From positions 62,001 through 126,000 of the forward strand of contig NZ_SLWO01000009.1 of NCBI RefSeq assembly GCF_004340665.1: a stretch of DNA of 64,000 nt, in the 5' to 3' direction. Every line of letters begins with the position of its first letter. The stretch's first letter is position 1. Both the position numbers and the translations under genes were made by a program. Under the pieces are notes generated by a model. That model worked only from the letters and a program-made list of their open reading frames with translations. It made no database searches and had not been told where the DNA came from. Below are positions 43,709 to 52,787 of this stretch, piece after piece. This stretch comes from Pedobacter psychrotolerans (GTDB lineage: Bacteria > Bacteroidota > Bacteroidia > Sphingobacteriales > Sphingobacteriaceae).

Positions 43709-46303
43709 ATGGAAATTGCTATAACCAAAAAGATGCAAAGTGCATACAGAATAAAAGACTTGATATCTTGGTTTGGGTCATCACGAACCAAACAATTTAA
43801 ACCATTTTTCATTTTGGTAATGCTTTTGTCGTTGTTGCAATTCAATGCAGCAGCGGTAGATATTTACGTCGCTATAAATGGTGCTGATACTAACTTGGGT
43901 ACCAAAGAAAAACCTCTGGCAACACTGCATTCTGCAATTAAAAAAGCAAGGGAATTGCGCCGTTTGAAAGATCCATCAATTAAAGATGGAATCAAAATTA
44001 TCATGGGGAAGGGAGTATATCGGTTAGATGAACCGATTATGCTGCGACCTGAGGATTCTGGTACAAAAGATAGTCCGACAGAAATCATCGCTTTGCAAGG
44101 AGAAAAAGCCATTTTAAGTGGTGGTGTAAAAATTAAGGGCTGGAATAAACTCAATAAAATTGTTCCGGGATTACCTAAAGCATCGTTAGGGAAAGTCTGG
44201 GTGGCAGATTTGCCTGATTTCGGTGGGCGTGATTTACAGTTCAGGCAATTGTGGGTGAATGATCATAAAGCCATCCGGGCAAAAAACTATAATGGCGAAA
44301 AGATGGGCAGGATTTTATCATGGGATAAAAAGAATCAGACGTGTAAAATACCCATTCCTAAAAACATCGATCTGGTTAATATTAAAGGCATGGAAATGCT
44401 GATTCATCAATGGTGGGCAATTGCAAATCTTCGTGTAAAATCGGTTAAAGTAGTTGGAAATACTGCAGAACTTTCTTTTATGCAACCTGAAAGTAGAATT
44501 CAGTCTGAACACCCCTGGCCCGCACCATGGATTTCTGAAAAAACCGGAAATTCTGCTTTTTACCTTTCAAATGCCATTCAGTTTTTAGATGAGCCTGGCG
44601 AATGGTTTGAAGATCTTCAAAATCACAAGCTTTATTACTGGCCGCTTGCATCAGAAAATATACTTAAAGCAGATGTGGTGGCGCCAGCATTCGAAAATCT
44701 GGTCAAAATTGAAGGAACAATCGATCACCCGGTTTCCTACGTGAGTTTCAAAAACATCTCTTTCCAGCATTCAACCTGGTTAAGGCCATCACAAAAAGGG
44801 CATGTGCCGCACCAGGCAGGGATGTACATGCTTGATGCTTATAAACTAAAAACTCCGGGAACGTCAGATAAAGCTGCTTTGGAAAATCAAGCCTGGGTTG
44901 GCCGACCAGTGGCAGCTATTGAAGTGAATTACGCGAACAATACTTCGTTTGAATCATGTCGGTTTGAACATCTTGCATCTACGGGCTTAGACTTCAAAAA
45001 GGGGACATCAGATAATAAAATAGCAGGTAATTTATTTAAAGATATTGGTGGCGCTGCGATATTAATTGGAACTTTTTCTGATGAGGCAACTGAAGTTCAT
45101 TTGCCATATAATCCTTTCGACAAAAGAGAAATTTCTACGGATGACAGAATAGAAAATAACCTGATTACCGATGTAACCAATGAAGATTGGGGAGCGGTTG
45201 GAATTGGTGCGGGTTACGTTCGTGGAATCAAAATTATTCATAATGAAATTAGCGACGTGTCTTACTCGGGAATTAGTATGGGTTGGGGATGGACAAAGTC
45301 ACAAAATGCGATGAAGAACAACACCATCAGCGCAAACAGCATCCATCATTATGGCAAACATCTATATGATGTTGCAGGAATATATACTTTATCTGCACAA
45401 CCAGAGTCTGTTATTAATGAGAATGTTATCGATAGTATTTATAAGGCGCCTTATGCTCATCTTCCTGACCATTGGTTTTACTTATACACTGATGAGGGTT
45501 CATCGCACTTTACCATAAAAGACAATTGGACACCGACCGAAAAGTACCTGCAAAATGCCAACGGACCAGATAATCTCTGGGAAAATAATGGGCCAAAAGT
45601 TGCACTTGAGGTTAAACAAAATGCCGGATTGGAAGAACCATTTCAATATTTATTAAAGGAAAAGTCTGTTTATTCAAATAGAGGAATTAACACCGCTGAA
45701 GATAAATCTGTCGTGTTTGAGTTAATATTTAAACCAAATGACTTACCAGGAAATAATACTCTAAATGCATTTGCTAAAGAAAATAACCTCTTGCCTTCAG
45801 CATTTTATGAGTGGAACAATCGCCTGGTGATTTATACCTCAAGCCTAAAAGTGGAAAGTTTGCAGCAAACTTTAAAGCGCCTGAACGCATCAGAAATTAA
45901 ACTTTATGATAATCTTTTTTATGATTTCAACAGAGAAAAGAACTGTGGTGATCAACCTGTAAAAGAATGGGATTATATTATTTTATCTGCCAATTTGGTG
46001 AAGGACGAAAAAATGCAAAGGGAATATCTGGCCTATCATCAAACACAGTTTGAAAAATGGCCGGAGATTTCAAAAGGATTCTGCAACGCCGAATTTCAGC
46101 GGTTAGCGATTTTTAAAAATGAAAGGCAACTCATGCTTATCATCAGTATTCCGAAAGGTAAAAAATTGGATGATTTAAATCCTAAAACCACGGAAAACAA
46201 TCCAAGAGTAGAGGAATGGAATGCAATAATGAAAAAATATCAGGAAGGAATTGAGGGTGCAAAACCTGGTGAGGTTTGGGTTTTCTTTAAACCAATAGCG
46301 TAA
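43709..46303 (+). CDS. GH141-like beta-helix protein fused to a C-terminal mutarotase-like domain
   Basis: The frame opens at 43664 inside a repeat and the previous gene; ATG 43709 (MEIAITKKMQSAYRIKDL) or 43733 are realistic starts. A hydrophobic segment FFILVMLLSLLQFNAAA acts as the signal, somewhat far from the start. Residues about 50-640 form a right-handed beta-helix that opens IYVAINGADTNLGTKEKPLA, the pattern of GH141-type proteins (fucosidase or xylanase activities are known in that family). The last ~110 residues change fold: WDYIILSANLVKDEKMQREY, FEKWPEISKGFCNAEFQRLA and EEWNAIMKKYQEG match the L-rhamnose mutarotase (RhaM/Dabb-like ferredoxin) pattern, and the preceding ~80 residues may be a second diverged copy. 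The fusion suggests a released sugar is anomerised on the spot; that is inference. Confidence 0.68.
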   Translation: MEIAITKKMQSAYRIKDLISWFGSSRTKQFKPFFILVMLLSLLQFNAAAVDIYVAINGADTNLGTKEKPLATLHSAIKKARELRRLKDPSIKDGIKIIMGKGVYRLDEPIMLRPEDSGTKDSPTEIIALQGEKAILSGGVKIKGWNKLNKIVPGLPKASLGKVWVADLPDFGGRDLQFRQLWVNDHKAIRAKNYNGEKMGRILSWDKKNQTCKIPIPKNIDLVNIKGMEMLIHQWWAIANLRVKSVKVVGNTAELSFMQPESRIQSEHPWPAPWISEKTGNSAFYLSNAIQFLDEPGEWFEDLQNHKLYYWPLASENILKADVVAPAFENLVKIEGTIDHPVSYVSFKNISFQHSTWLRPSQKGHVPHQAGMYMLDAYKLKTPGTSDKAALENQAWVGRPVAAIEVNYANNTSFESCRFEHLASTGLDFKKGTSDNKIAGNLFKDIGGAAILIGTFSDEATEVHLPYNPFDKREISTDDRIENNLITDVTNEDWGAVGIGAGYVRGIKIIHNEISDVSYSGISMGWGWTKSQNAMKNNTISANSIHHYGKHLYDVAGIYTLSAQPESVINENVIDSIYKAPYAHLPDHWFYLYTDEGSSHFTIKDNWTPTEKYLQNANGPDNLWENNGPKVALEVKQNAGLEEPFQYLLKEKSVYSNRGINTAEDKSVVFELIFKPNDLPGNNTLNAFAKENNLLPSAFYEWNNRLVIYTSSLKVESLQQTLKRLNASEIKLYDNLFYDFNREKNCGDQPVKEWDYIILSANLVKDEKMQREYLAYHQTQFEKWPEISKGFCNAEFQRLAIFKNERQLMLIISIPKGKKLDDLNPKTTENNPRVEEWNAIMKKYQEGIEGAKPGEVWVFFKPIA

Positions 46304-46314
46304 ATAAAAGTACT

Positions 46315-46382
46315 CGTCATTGCGAGGCACGAAGCAATCTCATTAGGAGAAGATTGCCACGTCGTTCCTCCTCTCAATGACG
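46315..46382. repeat. Paired CGTCATTGCGAGG repeat before the oxidoreductase gene
   Basis: CGTCATTGCGAGGCACGAAG and the partner GATTGCCACGTCGTTCCTCC TCTCAATGACG (split) bound a 68-bp unit ending 28 bp before ATG 46410. Confidence 0.8.
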
Positions 46383-46409
46383 ACTTATGAATAAACAAAA
46401 AATAAGATC

Positions 46410-47495
46410 ATGTTAAGATTAGGGATTTTAGGATTAGGAGAGGGCAGAAGTACAATTTCTGCTTCATTGGCGAGCAAGAAATTTAAGCTCATTCAAATAT
46501 GCGATGCCAATAAGAAACTTTGCGAAGAACGCGCTTTGGAGTTCGACTTTCAAAACTGGACGACCAGTTACGAAGATATGTTAACCAGCGATAAAATCGA
46601 TATGATTGCGATTTACACACCAGATCACTTGCATTTCGAGCACATTAAACTGGCGCTGCAGCACGGGAAGCATGTGGTTTGTACCAAGCCTTTTATTGAT
46701 GATTTATCGCAGGCCAATGAACTGCTGGAACTGAGTAAAAAATCACGCAAGAAGATTTTTGTTGGGCAGAGTTCCCGCTTTTTTGAACCTGCTATGCGCC
46801 AGAAAAAAGATTTCGATAAAGGTTTAATCGGCGAACTAATTACGATAGAAAGTTATTACCATGCCGATCACCGTTGGTTTTTAGAGAAAGGCTGGTCATT
46901 AAAACAATCCTTTAAATGGTTATATGGCGGTTTAAGTCACCCTGTGGATTTTATTCGTTGGTATATGCCAGATATTGAAGAAGTAATGGGTTACGGCATG
47001 TTAAGTAGCAATGGTTTAAAGGCTGGCCTGAAAAATCAGGATACGATGCATTTCATTTTTAAGGCTAAAGATGGCAGGATTGCACGCGTGAGTGGTGCTT
47101 ATACCGGGCCAACCCAGCCAGCGAGTCGTGATAGTGGAATGAGTTGCATTTTACGTGGCACGGAAGGTGCTAGTCAGGCCGATTACCATGAATTGCGTTA
47201 TGCTGTGACCACAAAAACTGGTGAAGAAAAGATTATTACCTGGGGCGATTCTACCTTAAAACATTACTTCCGTTTCGAAGGACAAAGTCACCATGCTGGT
47301 GAATACCAAAACTATCTGGATTATTTCGCGGATAGCATTAACAATAAATTTACTGCTTACCCTGATTTGAAAGAGGGAATCGGAACGGTGGCACTTTTAC
47401 AAGCGATGGATCAATCAATGGAAACAGGTTTGCCAGTGAAAATTGATGAGATTTTGAAAGCAAATCATATTAAAAGGGAATCGATAGGCTTGTAA
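46410..47495 (+). CDS. Gfo/Idh/MocA-family oxidoreductase
   Basis: The 361-residue cytoplasmic protein opens LRLGILGLGEGRSTISASLA with a Rossmann glycine motif (GLGEGR). It has the DxxHxE-type TPDHLHFEHIKLAL segment and CTKPFIDDLSQANELLELSK at the position of the family's EKP catalytic lysine motif. GGLSHPVDFIRWYMPD contains the conserved histidine region. There is no signal peptide, unlike many Bacteroidota relatives with Tat signals. Members use NAD(P) to oxidise or reduce sugars and inositol derivatives; the substrate here cannot be read from sequence. It precedes a symporter gene, which suggests uptake and processing of the same sugar or sugar acid. A repeat-filled gap of 243 bp separates the two. 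Confidence 0.85.
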   Translation: MLRLGILGLGEGRSTISASLASKKFKLIQICDANKKLCEERALEFDFQNWTTSYEDMLTSDKIDMIAIYTPDHLHFEHIKLALQHGKHVVCTKPFIDDLSQANELLELSKKSRKKIFVGQSSRFFEPAMRQKKDFDKGLIGELITIESYYHADHRWFLEKGWSLKQSFKWLYGGLSHPVDFIRWYMPDIEEVMGYGMLSSNGLKAGLKNQDTMHFIFKAKDGRIARVSGAYTGPTQPASRDSGMSCILRGTEGASQADYHELRYAVTTKTGEEKIITWGDSTLKHYFRFEGQSHHAGEYQNYLDYFADSINNKFTAYPDLKEGIGTVALLQAMDQSMETGLPVKIDEILKANHIKRESIGL

Positions 47496-47738
47496 AAGAT
47501 AGGTCTGAATCGTCATGCTGACCTGTAGCGCAGCGGAAAGCTACGCAGTAATTTAGTTCAGCACCTATTTAAGAAAGGTCCTGAATTAAGTTCAGGAAGA
47601 CTATTCTTTGAGCAGAATCGTCATTACGAAGCACGAAGCGATCCTACAACTATGGGTTAAAATAGCGAAGGCATTAAGATTATTTCGTTTCTCACAATGA
47701 AGATAGTATAAAAAATAGCAACCTAACCAAATAAACCA
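47496..47738. repeat. Intergenic region filled with diverged palindromic repeats
   Basis: CGTCATGCTGACCTGTAGCG at 47511 with an AGCGGAAAGCT hairpin-like core, GTCCTGAATTAAGTTCAGGA (48-bp downstream; palindromic CCTGAATTAAGTTCAGG) and CGTCATTACGAAGCACGAAG near 47620 are diverged members or relatives of the families seen elsewhere. CCTAACCAAATAAACCA directly precedes the symporter ATG. Confidence 0.6.
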
Positions 47739-49328
47739 ATGGGAAACATTGTAGAACGTTTAACCAGCTTAGATTACATCATCGTGATTGCCTACCTTGT
47801 TATTTTGGTGATCATTGGGTATCGGGCAAGTTTTTCGAAAGATAAAAACAAAGATGAAACCCTATTTCTGGCTAATAAATCTTTAGGCTGGGCAAGTATC
47901 GGCTTTAATATGTGGGGCACAAATGTTGGTCCATCGATGTTGCTTGCTTTTGCCAGTATAGGTTACACCACAGGCATCGTTGCGGTAAACTTCGACTGGT
48001 ATGCCTTTATCTTTTTGTTTTTACTGGCCATTGTTTTCGCCCCGAAATACCTGGCAGCAAAAGTGAGTACCATGCCTGAGTTTATGGGGAATCGTTATGG
48101 CGATTCTACCCAAAATATATTGGCCTGGTATGCCTTAGTGAAGATATTAATCTCCTGGTTGTCATTAGGCTTATTTGCCGGAGGTTTTTTAGTCCGCCAA
48201 ATTCTGGGCATCCCCATGTGGCAATCGGTTACGGTTTTAGTGGCTTTTGCAGGATTATTTACCTTTTTCGGAGGATTAAAAGCCATTGCAAAAGTGAATG
48301 TTTTTCAAATGATTTTATTGATTGCCGTGTCATTGTCTCTTACACTTTTGGGTTTGCATAAAGTCGGCGGAATTTCTGCTTTATATGCTAAAACTCCGGG
48401 TCATTTCTGGAACCTCATTCAGCCGACCAGCGACCCCAAATATCCCTGGTATGCAATTTTGTTAGGCTATCCGGTTGCGGCCGTTGCCTTCTTTTGCACC
48501 GACCAGTCGATGGTTCAATCTGTTTTAGGCGCAAAGAATTTGAAGCAAGGGCAATTGGGCGTGAGCTTTATCGGGTGGTTAAAATTGCTATCCTTACCAT
48601 TGTTTATCATCACAGGGATTTTATGCTATGTTCTATTTCCAAATCTAAAAGACCCTAATGAGGCTTACATGACGATGGTTACCAACCTTTTCCCTCCAGG
48701 GATGAATGGTTTGGTAATAGTGGTTTTAATTGCAGTTTTAGTGGGAACGATTGGTTCTTCCTTAAACTCTTTGAGTACCGTTTTTACGATGGATGTGTAT
48801 GTTAAGAAAATCAATCCGCAGGCTACCAACAAACAAATTATCAATATAGGTCGCTTAACAGTAGTTGCCGGCTGCATTTTCGCTGTGATTGTGGTTCTGG
48901 CGATTGATAACATCAAAGGCTTAAACCTATTTGATGTCTTTCAATCAATTTTGGGCTTTATCGCGCCGCCGCTTTCAGTGGTATTCCTGTTAACTGTTTT
49001 CTGGAAAAAAACCACCAGAAAAGCGGTGAATTTTACTTTATCCATAGGTTCTGTTTTGAGTTTGGGTACAGGAATCACATACCTCTGGATCTTGCCACCC
49101 GATCAAAACGATTTCTGGCCACACTATCTGATGCTCTCGTTCTATATTTTCGCAGGGCTACTCATTATGGCTATCCTCATTTCACTTTTAGACCGAAGCC
49201 CGAGTATTTATAAAATTAATGATGAACATCAAGCAAATATTGAAAAGCCCAGCCGAATAGTCTGGATTTCGTGGACAGCACTTGCGGTAGTGATGGTTGT
49301 ACTTTATATCTTTTTTAACGGACATTAA
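47739..49328 (+). CDS. SSS-family sodium:solute symporter
   Basis: The 529-residue inner-membrane protein has about 13-14 hydrophobic segments. It starts LDYIIVIAYLVILVIIGYRAS and contains the family features SLGWASIGFNMWGTNVGPS (TM2 region near the sodium site), FGGLKAIAKVNVFQMIL (the SSS signature around TM6) and GTIGSSLNSLSTVFTMDVY (the conserved serine-rich TM helix that binds sodium). This layout fits the SGLT-like subgroup common beside Bacteroidota sugar loci. The substrate is unknown; a monosaccharide such as rhamnose or galacturonate freed in the periplasm is a fair guess from context. It is followed by a GH78-like gene after 60 bp with one half repeat between. Confidence 0.92.
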   Translation: MGNIVERLTSLDYIIVIAYLVILVIIGYRASFSKDKNKDETLFLANKSLGWASIGFNMWGTNVGPSMLLAFASIGYTTGIVAVNFDWYAFIFLFLLAIVFAPKYLAAKVSTMPEFMGNRYGDSTQNILAWYALVKILISWLSLGLFAGGFLVRQILGIPMWQSVTVLVAFAGLFTFFGGLKAIAKVNVFQMILLIAVSLSLTLLGLHKVGGISALYAKTPGHFWNLIQPTSDPKYPWYAILLGYPVAAVAFFCTDQSMVQSVLGAKNLKQGQLGVSFIGWLKLLSLPLFIITGILCYVLFPNLKDPNEAYMTMVTNLFPPGMNGLVIVVLIAVLVGTIGSSLNSLSTVFTMDVYVKKINPQATNKQIINIGRLTVVAGCIFAVIVVLAIDNIKGLNLFDVFQSILGFIAPPLSVVFLLTVFWKKTTRKAVNFTLSIGSVLSLGTGITYLWILPPDQNDFWPHYLMLSFYIFAGLLIMAILISLLDRSPSIYKINDEHQANIEKPSRIVWISWTALAVVMVVLYIFFNGH

Positions 49329-49334
49329 ATTTTA

Positions 49335-49361
49335 CGTCATTGCGAGGTACGAAGCAATCTC
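49335..49361. repeat. Half CGTCATTGCGAGG repeat
   Basis: CGTCATTGCGAGGTACGAAG CAATCTC (split) fills most of the 60-bp gap; no inverted partner is present. Confidence 0.8.
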
Positions 49362-49388
49362 ACTCTCCATACTATTAATTATACAATC

Positions 49389-51563
49389 ATGAAAAACCTT
49401 AAAAAAACACTCTTACTCTCGCTTCTTAGCTTCCTGATAATTCCAACCTTTGCCCAAAAGGCATCCTGGATCTGGTACCCCGGCGATTTCGATATTTACA
49501 TGAGCAATGTGATGCAGAACCGGAGAACAGAACGCGGATCATTTTTTCCAGTATTCTGGAAAATGGATAGTCATTATGTTTTAGTAGATTTTCATAAGGA
49601 ATTTACTTTAAGCCAACCAGAAGAAGTTAAACTTTTTGTTGAAGGAACTTACAATGTTAAAATCGATGGGCAAGCCATTACGGGTTTTTCAAAAAGCATT
49701 CAAATCCCGGCAGGAAAGCATAAGTTTAGTTTAAAGGTGTATAGTCAGGGAACGGTGCCTGCTATTTTTGTACAAGGCAAAACCATTGTTTCTGATGAAA
49801 CCTGGTTAACCACTTTCGAAGACAAGGAATGGATTGATCAAAGTGGAAAGGTTTCAGATAAATCTGGAACTACCTTCGTTTCTGCGGGCTCCTGGAATTT
49901 AACAGATCCAAACATGTTGCCCTCGAAATTTAAGTTGCCTGTAGTTGCGCACTATGCTGTAAACAAAGAAAAAGCAGGCAATGATTATGTAGCAGATTTC
50001 GGGAAGGAAACATTTGGCTTCCTCAAAATACATGGTTTGAAAGGAAATGGAAAGCTAGATATTTATTATGGAGAATCCAGGGAAGAGGCTTTATCAACTG
50101 ATAAGTGCGAAACGCTGGATCACCTGGATCTCAATCTAGCCAGTAAGAAAGATTCGGTGATGCCACTTTCAAAAGCGTTCAGGTATGTGAATTTTCAGGC
50201 TGAAAATGGAGTTACTGCCGATTCGATTTCGATGCTTTACGAATATGCACCAGTAACGGAACGGGGGAGTTTTAAGTCATCTGATACGGAGTTGAATAAA
50301 ATATACGATGTGGCGAAATACACCTTTCATTTGAATACCAGGGAGTTTTTTATCGATGGGATTAAACGCGATCGATGGGTGTGGAGTGGTGATGCTTACC
50401 AGAGTTATTTGATGAATTATTATTCATTTTTCGATGCACCAACAGTTAAAAGGACACTTTTGGCACAGCGTGGAAAAGATCCGGTTACGGCACACATTAA
50501 TACCATTATGGATTATTCTTTTTACTGGTTTCTAGGGATCTACGACTATTATAAATTTACTGGCGATAAAAAGTTTGTGCAGGATATTTATCCAAGAATG
50601 CAATCATTAATGACTTATATTGATGGCAGAAAGAACAAAAATGGCTTATTAGAATGGATGCCAGGCGATTGGATCTTTATCGATTGGGCAGATAAATTGA
50701 GTAAAGATGGAGAAGTAAGTTTTGAGCAATTACTCTATGCCAGAAGTTTAGAAACCATGGCTTTATGCGCTAAACTAGCCAATGACACCGAAAATGCAAC
50801 AAAATACGACCGTGCTGCAAAAGCATTAAAAACAAAAATCTTCGAATTATACTGGAACCAAAGTAAGCATGCTTTGGTGCATAGCAGAATTGCAGATCAA
50901 CTAACGGATAACGTTACGCGTTATGCCAATATGTTCGGCATATTCTTCGATTATTTCACACCAGAACAAAAGTTGGCCGTAAAAGAAAACGTGCTTCTGA
51001 ATGATAAAATTGCCAAAATCACCACGCCATACATGCGCTTTTACGAACTGGAAGCATTATGTGCAATGGGAGAGCAATCTTACGTATTGAAAGAAATGAA
51101 AAGTTATTGGGGTGGGATGCTTAAACTTGAAGCCACTTCTTTCTGGGAAGAATATAATCCTGATAAGAAAGGAGTGGAGCACTTGGAGATGTACGGCAGA
51201 CCATTTGGGAAAAGCCTTTGCCATGCCTGGGGCGCCAGTCCGATTTACTTATTAGGGAAATACTATTTGGGCGTTAGTCCTGATTTACCCGGTTATGAAA
51301 CTTATACTATTCAGCCAAACTTAGGTGGATTGGGATGGATGGAAGGCAAAGTACCAACCGCAAATGGCGACATTTCTGTTTACATGAACAAAAAAGAAAT
51401 CAGGGTAAGTGCTGCTGCAGGTACAGGGAAGCTAATTTTAAAAAGTAAATCAAAACCTGTAGTTGAAGGAGCGGAAGTGAAAGAAGTTTCGAAAGATGTT
51501 TATGAGGTTAAGATTGAGAAAAACATGAATTATGCGATAGGATATAACCCCCCAGCCACCTAA
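49389..51563 (+). CDS. GH78-like alpha-L-rhamnosidase-family protein
   Basis: The 724-residue secreted protein has a signal peptide ending near residue 22 (TFAQK). An N-terminal WIWYPGDFDIYMSN segment and a jelly-roll region (VLVDFHKEFTLSQPEEVKLF) precede the helical barrel. REFFIDGIKRDRWVWSGDAY near residue 315 aligns with the DCPxRxExxxWxGD region of GH78, but with IKRDRWVW in place of the usual Pro-Arg-Asn-Glu spacing, so it is a distant subgroup. Further barrel motifs are LLEWMPGDWIFIDWAD and FWEEYNPDKKG. The final residues GYNPPAT and the stop codon coincide with a C-rich intergenic repeat. At 724 residues it is shorter than the other two GH78 proteins because a sandwich domain is lacking. 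Rhamnosidase activity is probable, not certain. Confidence 0.78.
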   Translation: MKNLKKTLLLSLLSFLIIPTFAQKASWIWYPGDFDIYMSNVMQNRRTERGSFFPVFWKMDSHYVLVDFHKEFTLSQPEEVKLFVEGTYNVKIDGQAITGFSKSIQIPAGKHKFSLKVYSQGTVPAIFVQGKTIVSDETWLTTFEDKEWIDQSGKVSDKSGTTFVSAGSWNLTDPNMLPSKFKLPVVAHYAVNKEKAGNDYVADFGKETFGFLKIHGLKGNGKLDIYYGESREEALSTDKCETLDHLDLNLASKKDSVMPLSKAFRYVNFQAENGVTADSISMLYEYAPVTERGSFKSSDTELNKIYDVAKYTFHLNTREFFIDGIKRDRWVWSGDAYQSYLMNYYSFFDAPTVKRTLLAQRGKDPVTAHINTIMDYSFYWFLGIYDYYKFTGDKKFVQDIYPRMQSLMTYIDGRKNKNGLLEWMPGDWIFIDWADKLSKDGEVSFEQLLYARSLETMALCAKLANDTENATKYDRAAKALKTKIFELYWNQSKHALVHSRIADQLTDNVTRYANMFGIFFDYFTPEQKLAVKENVLLNDKIAKITTPYMRFYELEALCAMGEQSYVLKEMKSYWGGMLKLEATSFWEEYNPDKKGVEHLEMYGRPFGKSLCHAWGASPIYLLGKYYLGVSPDLPGYETYTIQPNLGGLGWMEGKVPTANGDISVYMNKKEIRVSAAAGTGKLILKSKSKPVVEGAEVKEVSKDVYEVKIEKNMNYAIGYNPPAT

Positions 51564-51730
51564 AGGGGGAGTGAAAAGCATGGTGGAAATAGAAGGTGGA
51601 TGAAAAGAGAATATCATACATTATATCATCCTCGTTTTTAACGAGGAGAAGAGAGTATAGCGATTTTATCGCTTTCTAATTGAACCCCTATCCGCCTGTC
51701 TGCACCTTTCCCCTGAAAGGGAAAGGACGT
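51545..51730. repeat. Convergent intergenic region with C-rich repeat, inverted composite repeat and terminator-like hairpin
   Basis: AACCCCCCAGCCACCTAAAG GGGGAG (split) at about 51546-51571 includes the stop codon of the GH78-like gene. CCTCGTT/AACGAGG (51630-51646) and AGCGATTTTATCGCT (51659-51673) are the inverted form of the composite repeat at 5679-5722. CCTTTCCC/GGGAAAGG (51705-51726) is a strong hairpin just before the IclR stop. Both flanking genes end here, so these hairpins could serve as a two-way terminator. Confidence 0.7.
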
Positions 51731-52504
51731 TTAAACCCCAATCCTTTGCTCTATCTTTTTAACACATTTATAAGCCTCAGCAAGAATTACCTCATTTTCA
51801 ATCGCTTTATCTGTATTCAGCGCATTTAACATAGAGATGGTTAAACAAGCAATGATGCCATTGTTGCTTGCCAGACCCACTGGTACCGAAATATCGGTAA
51901 CGCCGGAAACTGAATCACTATTTTTTAGATAGGAACCATTTTGCTGAATATCTTTCAGGGAAATTAAAAAATCTTCCTGTTGAGGTTTTGCATATTTTTT
52001 ATAGATCGAATTATTTTTTAGCGTGACAGTTCGTTCATCTTCAGACATGTAAGCCAATAAAACCTTTCCAGATGCGGTAAGCGGCAAAGGAAACAAATTC
52101 CCTTCTTCAATAGAAAGTGCAATCGGTCCCGGACTTTTTGCATGAATAATCACCATCACCTGGTTCATGTATAAAATACTCAGGTGGCATGACTGGCGAA
52201 TGCTGTTTGCCAATTCTTCTAGTGGAAACTGCGCCGCTTTACGCAACTCATCAATAGGCGAGTGGCGGTGAGAAAGATAAAACAGCTTGAGCGATAAACG
52301 GTATTTCCCGGAAACTTCATCACGCAGAATATAACCGCGACTCTCCAAACTCATCAACATCCGATAAATTTCGTTCGGTGTTTTCTCAATGCCTACAGCA
52401 ATTTCTGTTTGAGAAAGTGGGATAGATTGCGCTGATAAATATTCCAATATATCTAGCCCCTTATCTAAAGCTGGTGCCTGATATTTCGATTCTTTTTCGT
52501 TCAT
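51731..52504 (-). CDS. IclR-family transcriptional regulator
   Basis: The 257-residue protein has an N-terminal winged helix (ALDKGLDILEYLSAQ, then SQTEIAVGIEKTPNEIYRML as the recognition-helix region, then GYILRDEVSGKYRLSLKL) and a C-terminal IclR effector domain. The effector domain contains SIRQSCHLSILY, LTASGKVLLAYMS and SVPVGLASNNGIIACLTI, with an acidic ligand pocket expected from the family. IclR proteins usually sense small acids or sugar acids and act as dimers. The gene is divergent from a GH78-led operon; an inverted repeat TACAAAATG/CATTTTGTA overlaps its own promoter, so autorepression and control of the rightward genes are likely. It is the only transcription factor in the window. 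Confidence 0.93.
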   Translation of the reverse strand: MNEKESKYQAPALDKGLDILEYLSAQSIPLSQTEIAVGIEKTPNEIYRMLMSLESRGYILRDEVSGKYRLSLKLFYLSHRHSPIDELRKAAQFPLEELANSIRQSCHLSILYMNQVMVIIHAKSPGPIALSIEEGNLFPLPLTASGKVLLAYMSEDERTVTLKNNSIYKKYAKPQQEDFLISLKDIQQNGSYLKNSDSVSGVTDISVPVGLASNNGIIACLTISMLNALNTDKAIENEVILAEAYKCVKKIEQRIGV

Positions 52505-52787
52505 ACGGGTCTAAATTTGGCTGTAGCAATTTTTTTACAATTCCAAACATACAAAATGCATTCATATTTATCGCTTACAACATTTTGTATTAATTTAAAT
52601 ACGAAGATATGTTTTCATATTTAAAAAAAACATTTATATTTGAATTGATGCCGTGTTAGCGTTACAGATTGATTTCTTTAATTTTTGAAATTGGTTCTTT
52701 TCTGCTTCAAGGTATTAATAACCATTTATAAACCCAAATTATTATTGCTCTGCGTAAAATTGGCAACGCGGAGTTAAACATAAAATA
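52505..52787. promoter_or_regulatory. Divergent iclR/GH78 control region with candidate operator
   Basis: For the leftward iclR, TATGTTTG (52544-52551, minus strand) fits TAnnTTTG with a ~35-nt leader. For the rightward operon, TATATTTG (52635-52642) fits the same consensus with a leader of about 140 nt. TACAAAATG (52550-52558) and CATTTTGTA (52581-52589) form a perfect 9-bp inverted repeat with a 22-bp spacer, placed over the iclR promoter. ACATTTATATTTGAAT (52630-52645) is one base off the core of the box upstream of susC and PL1. Confidence 0.55.
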
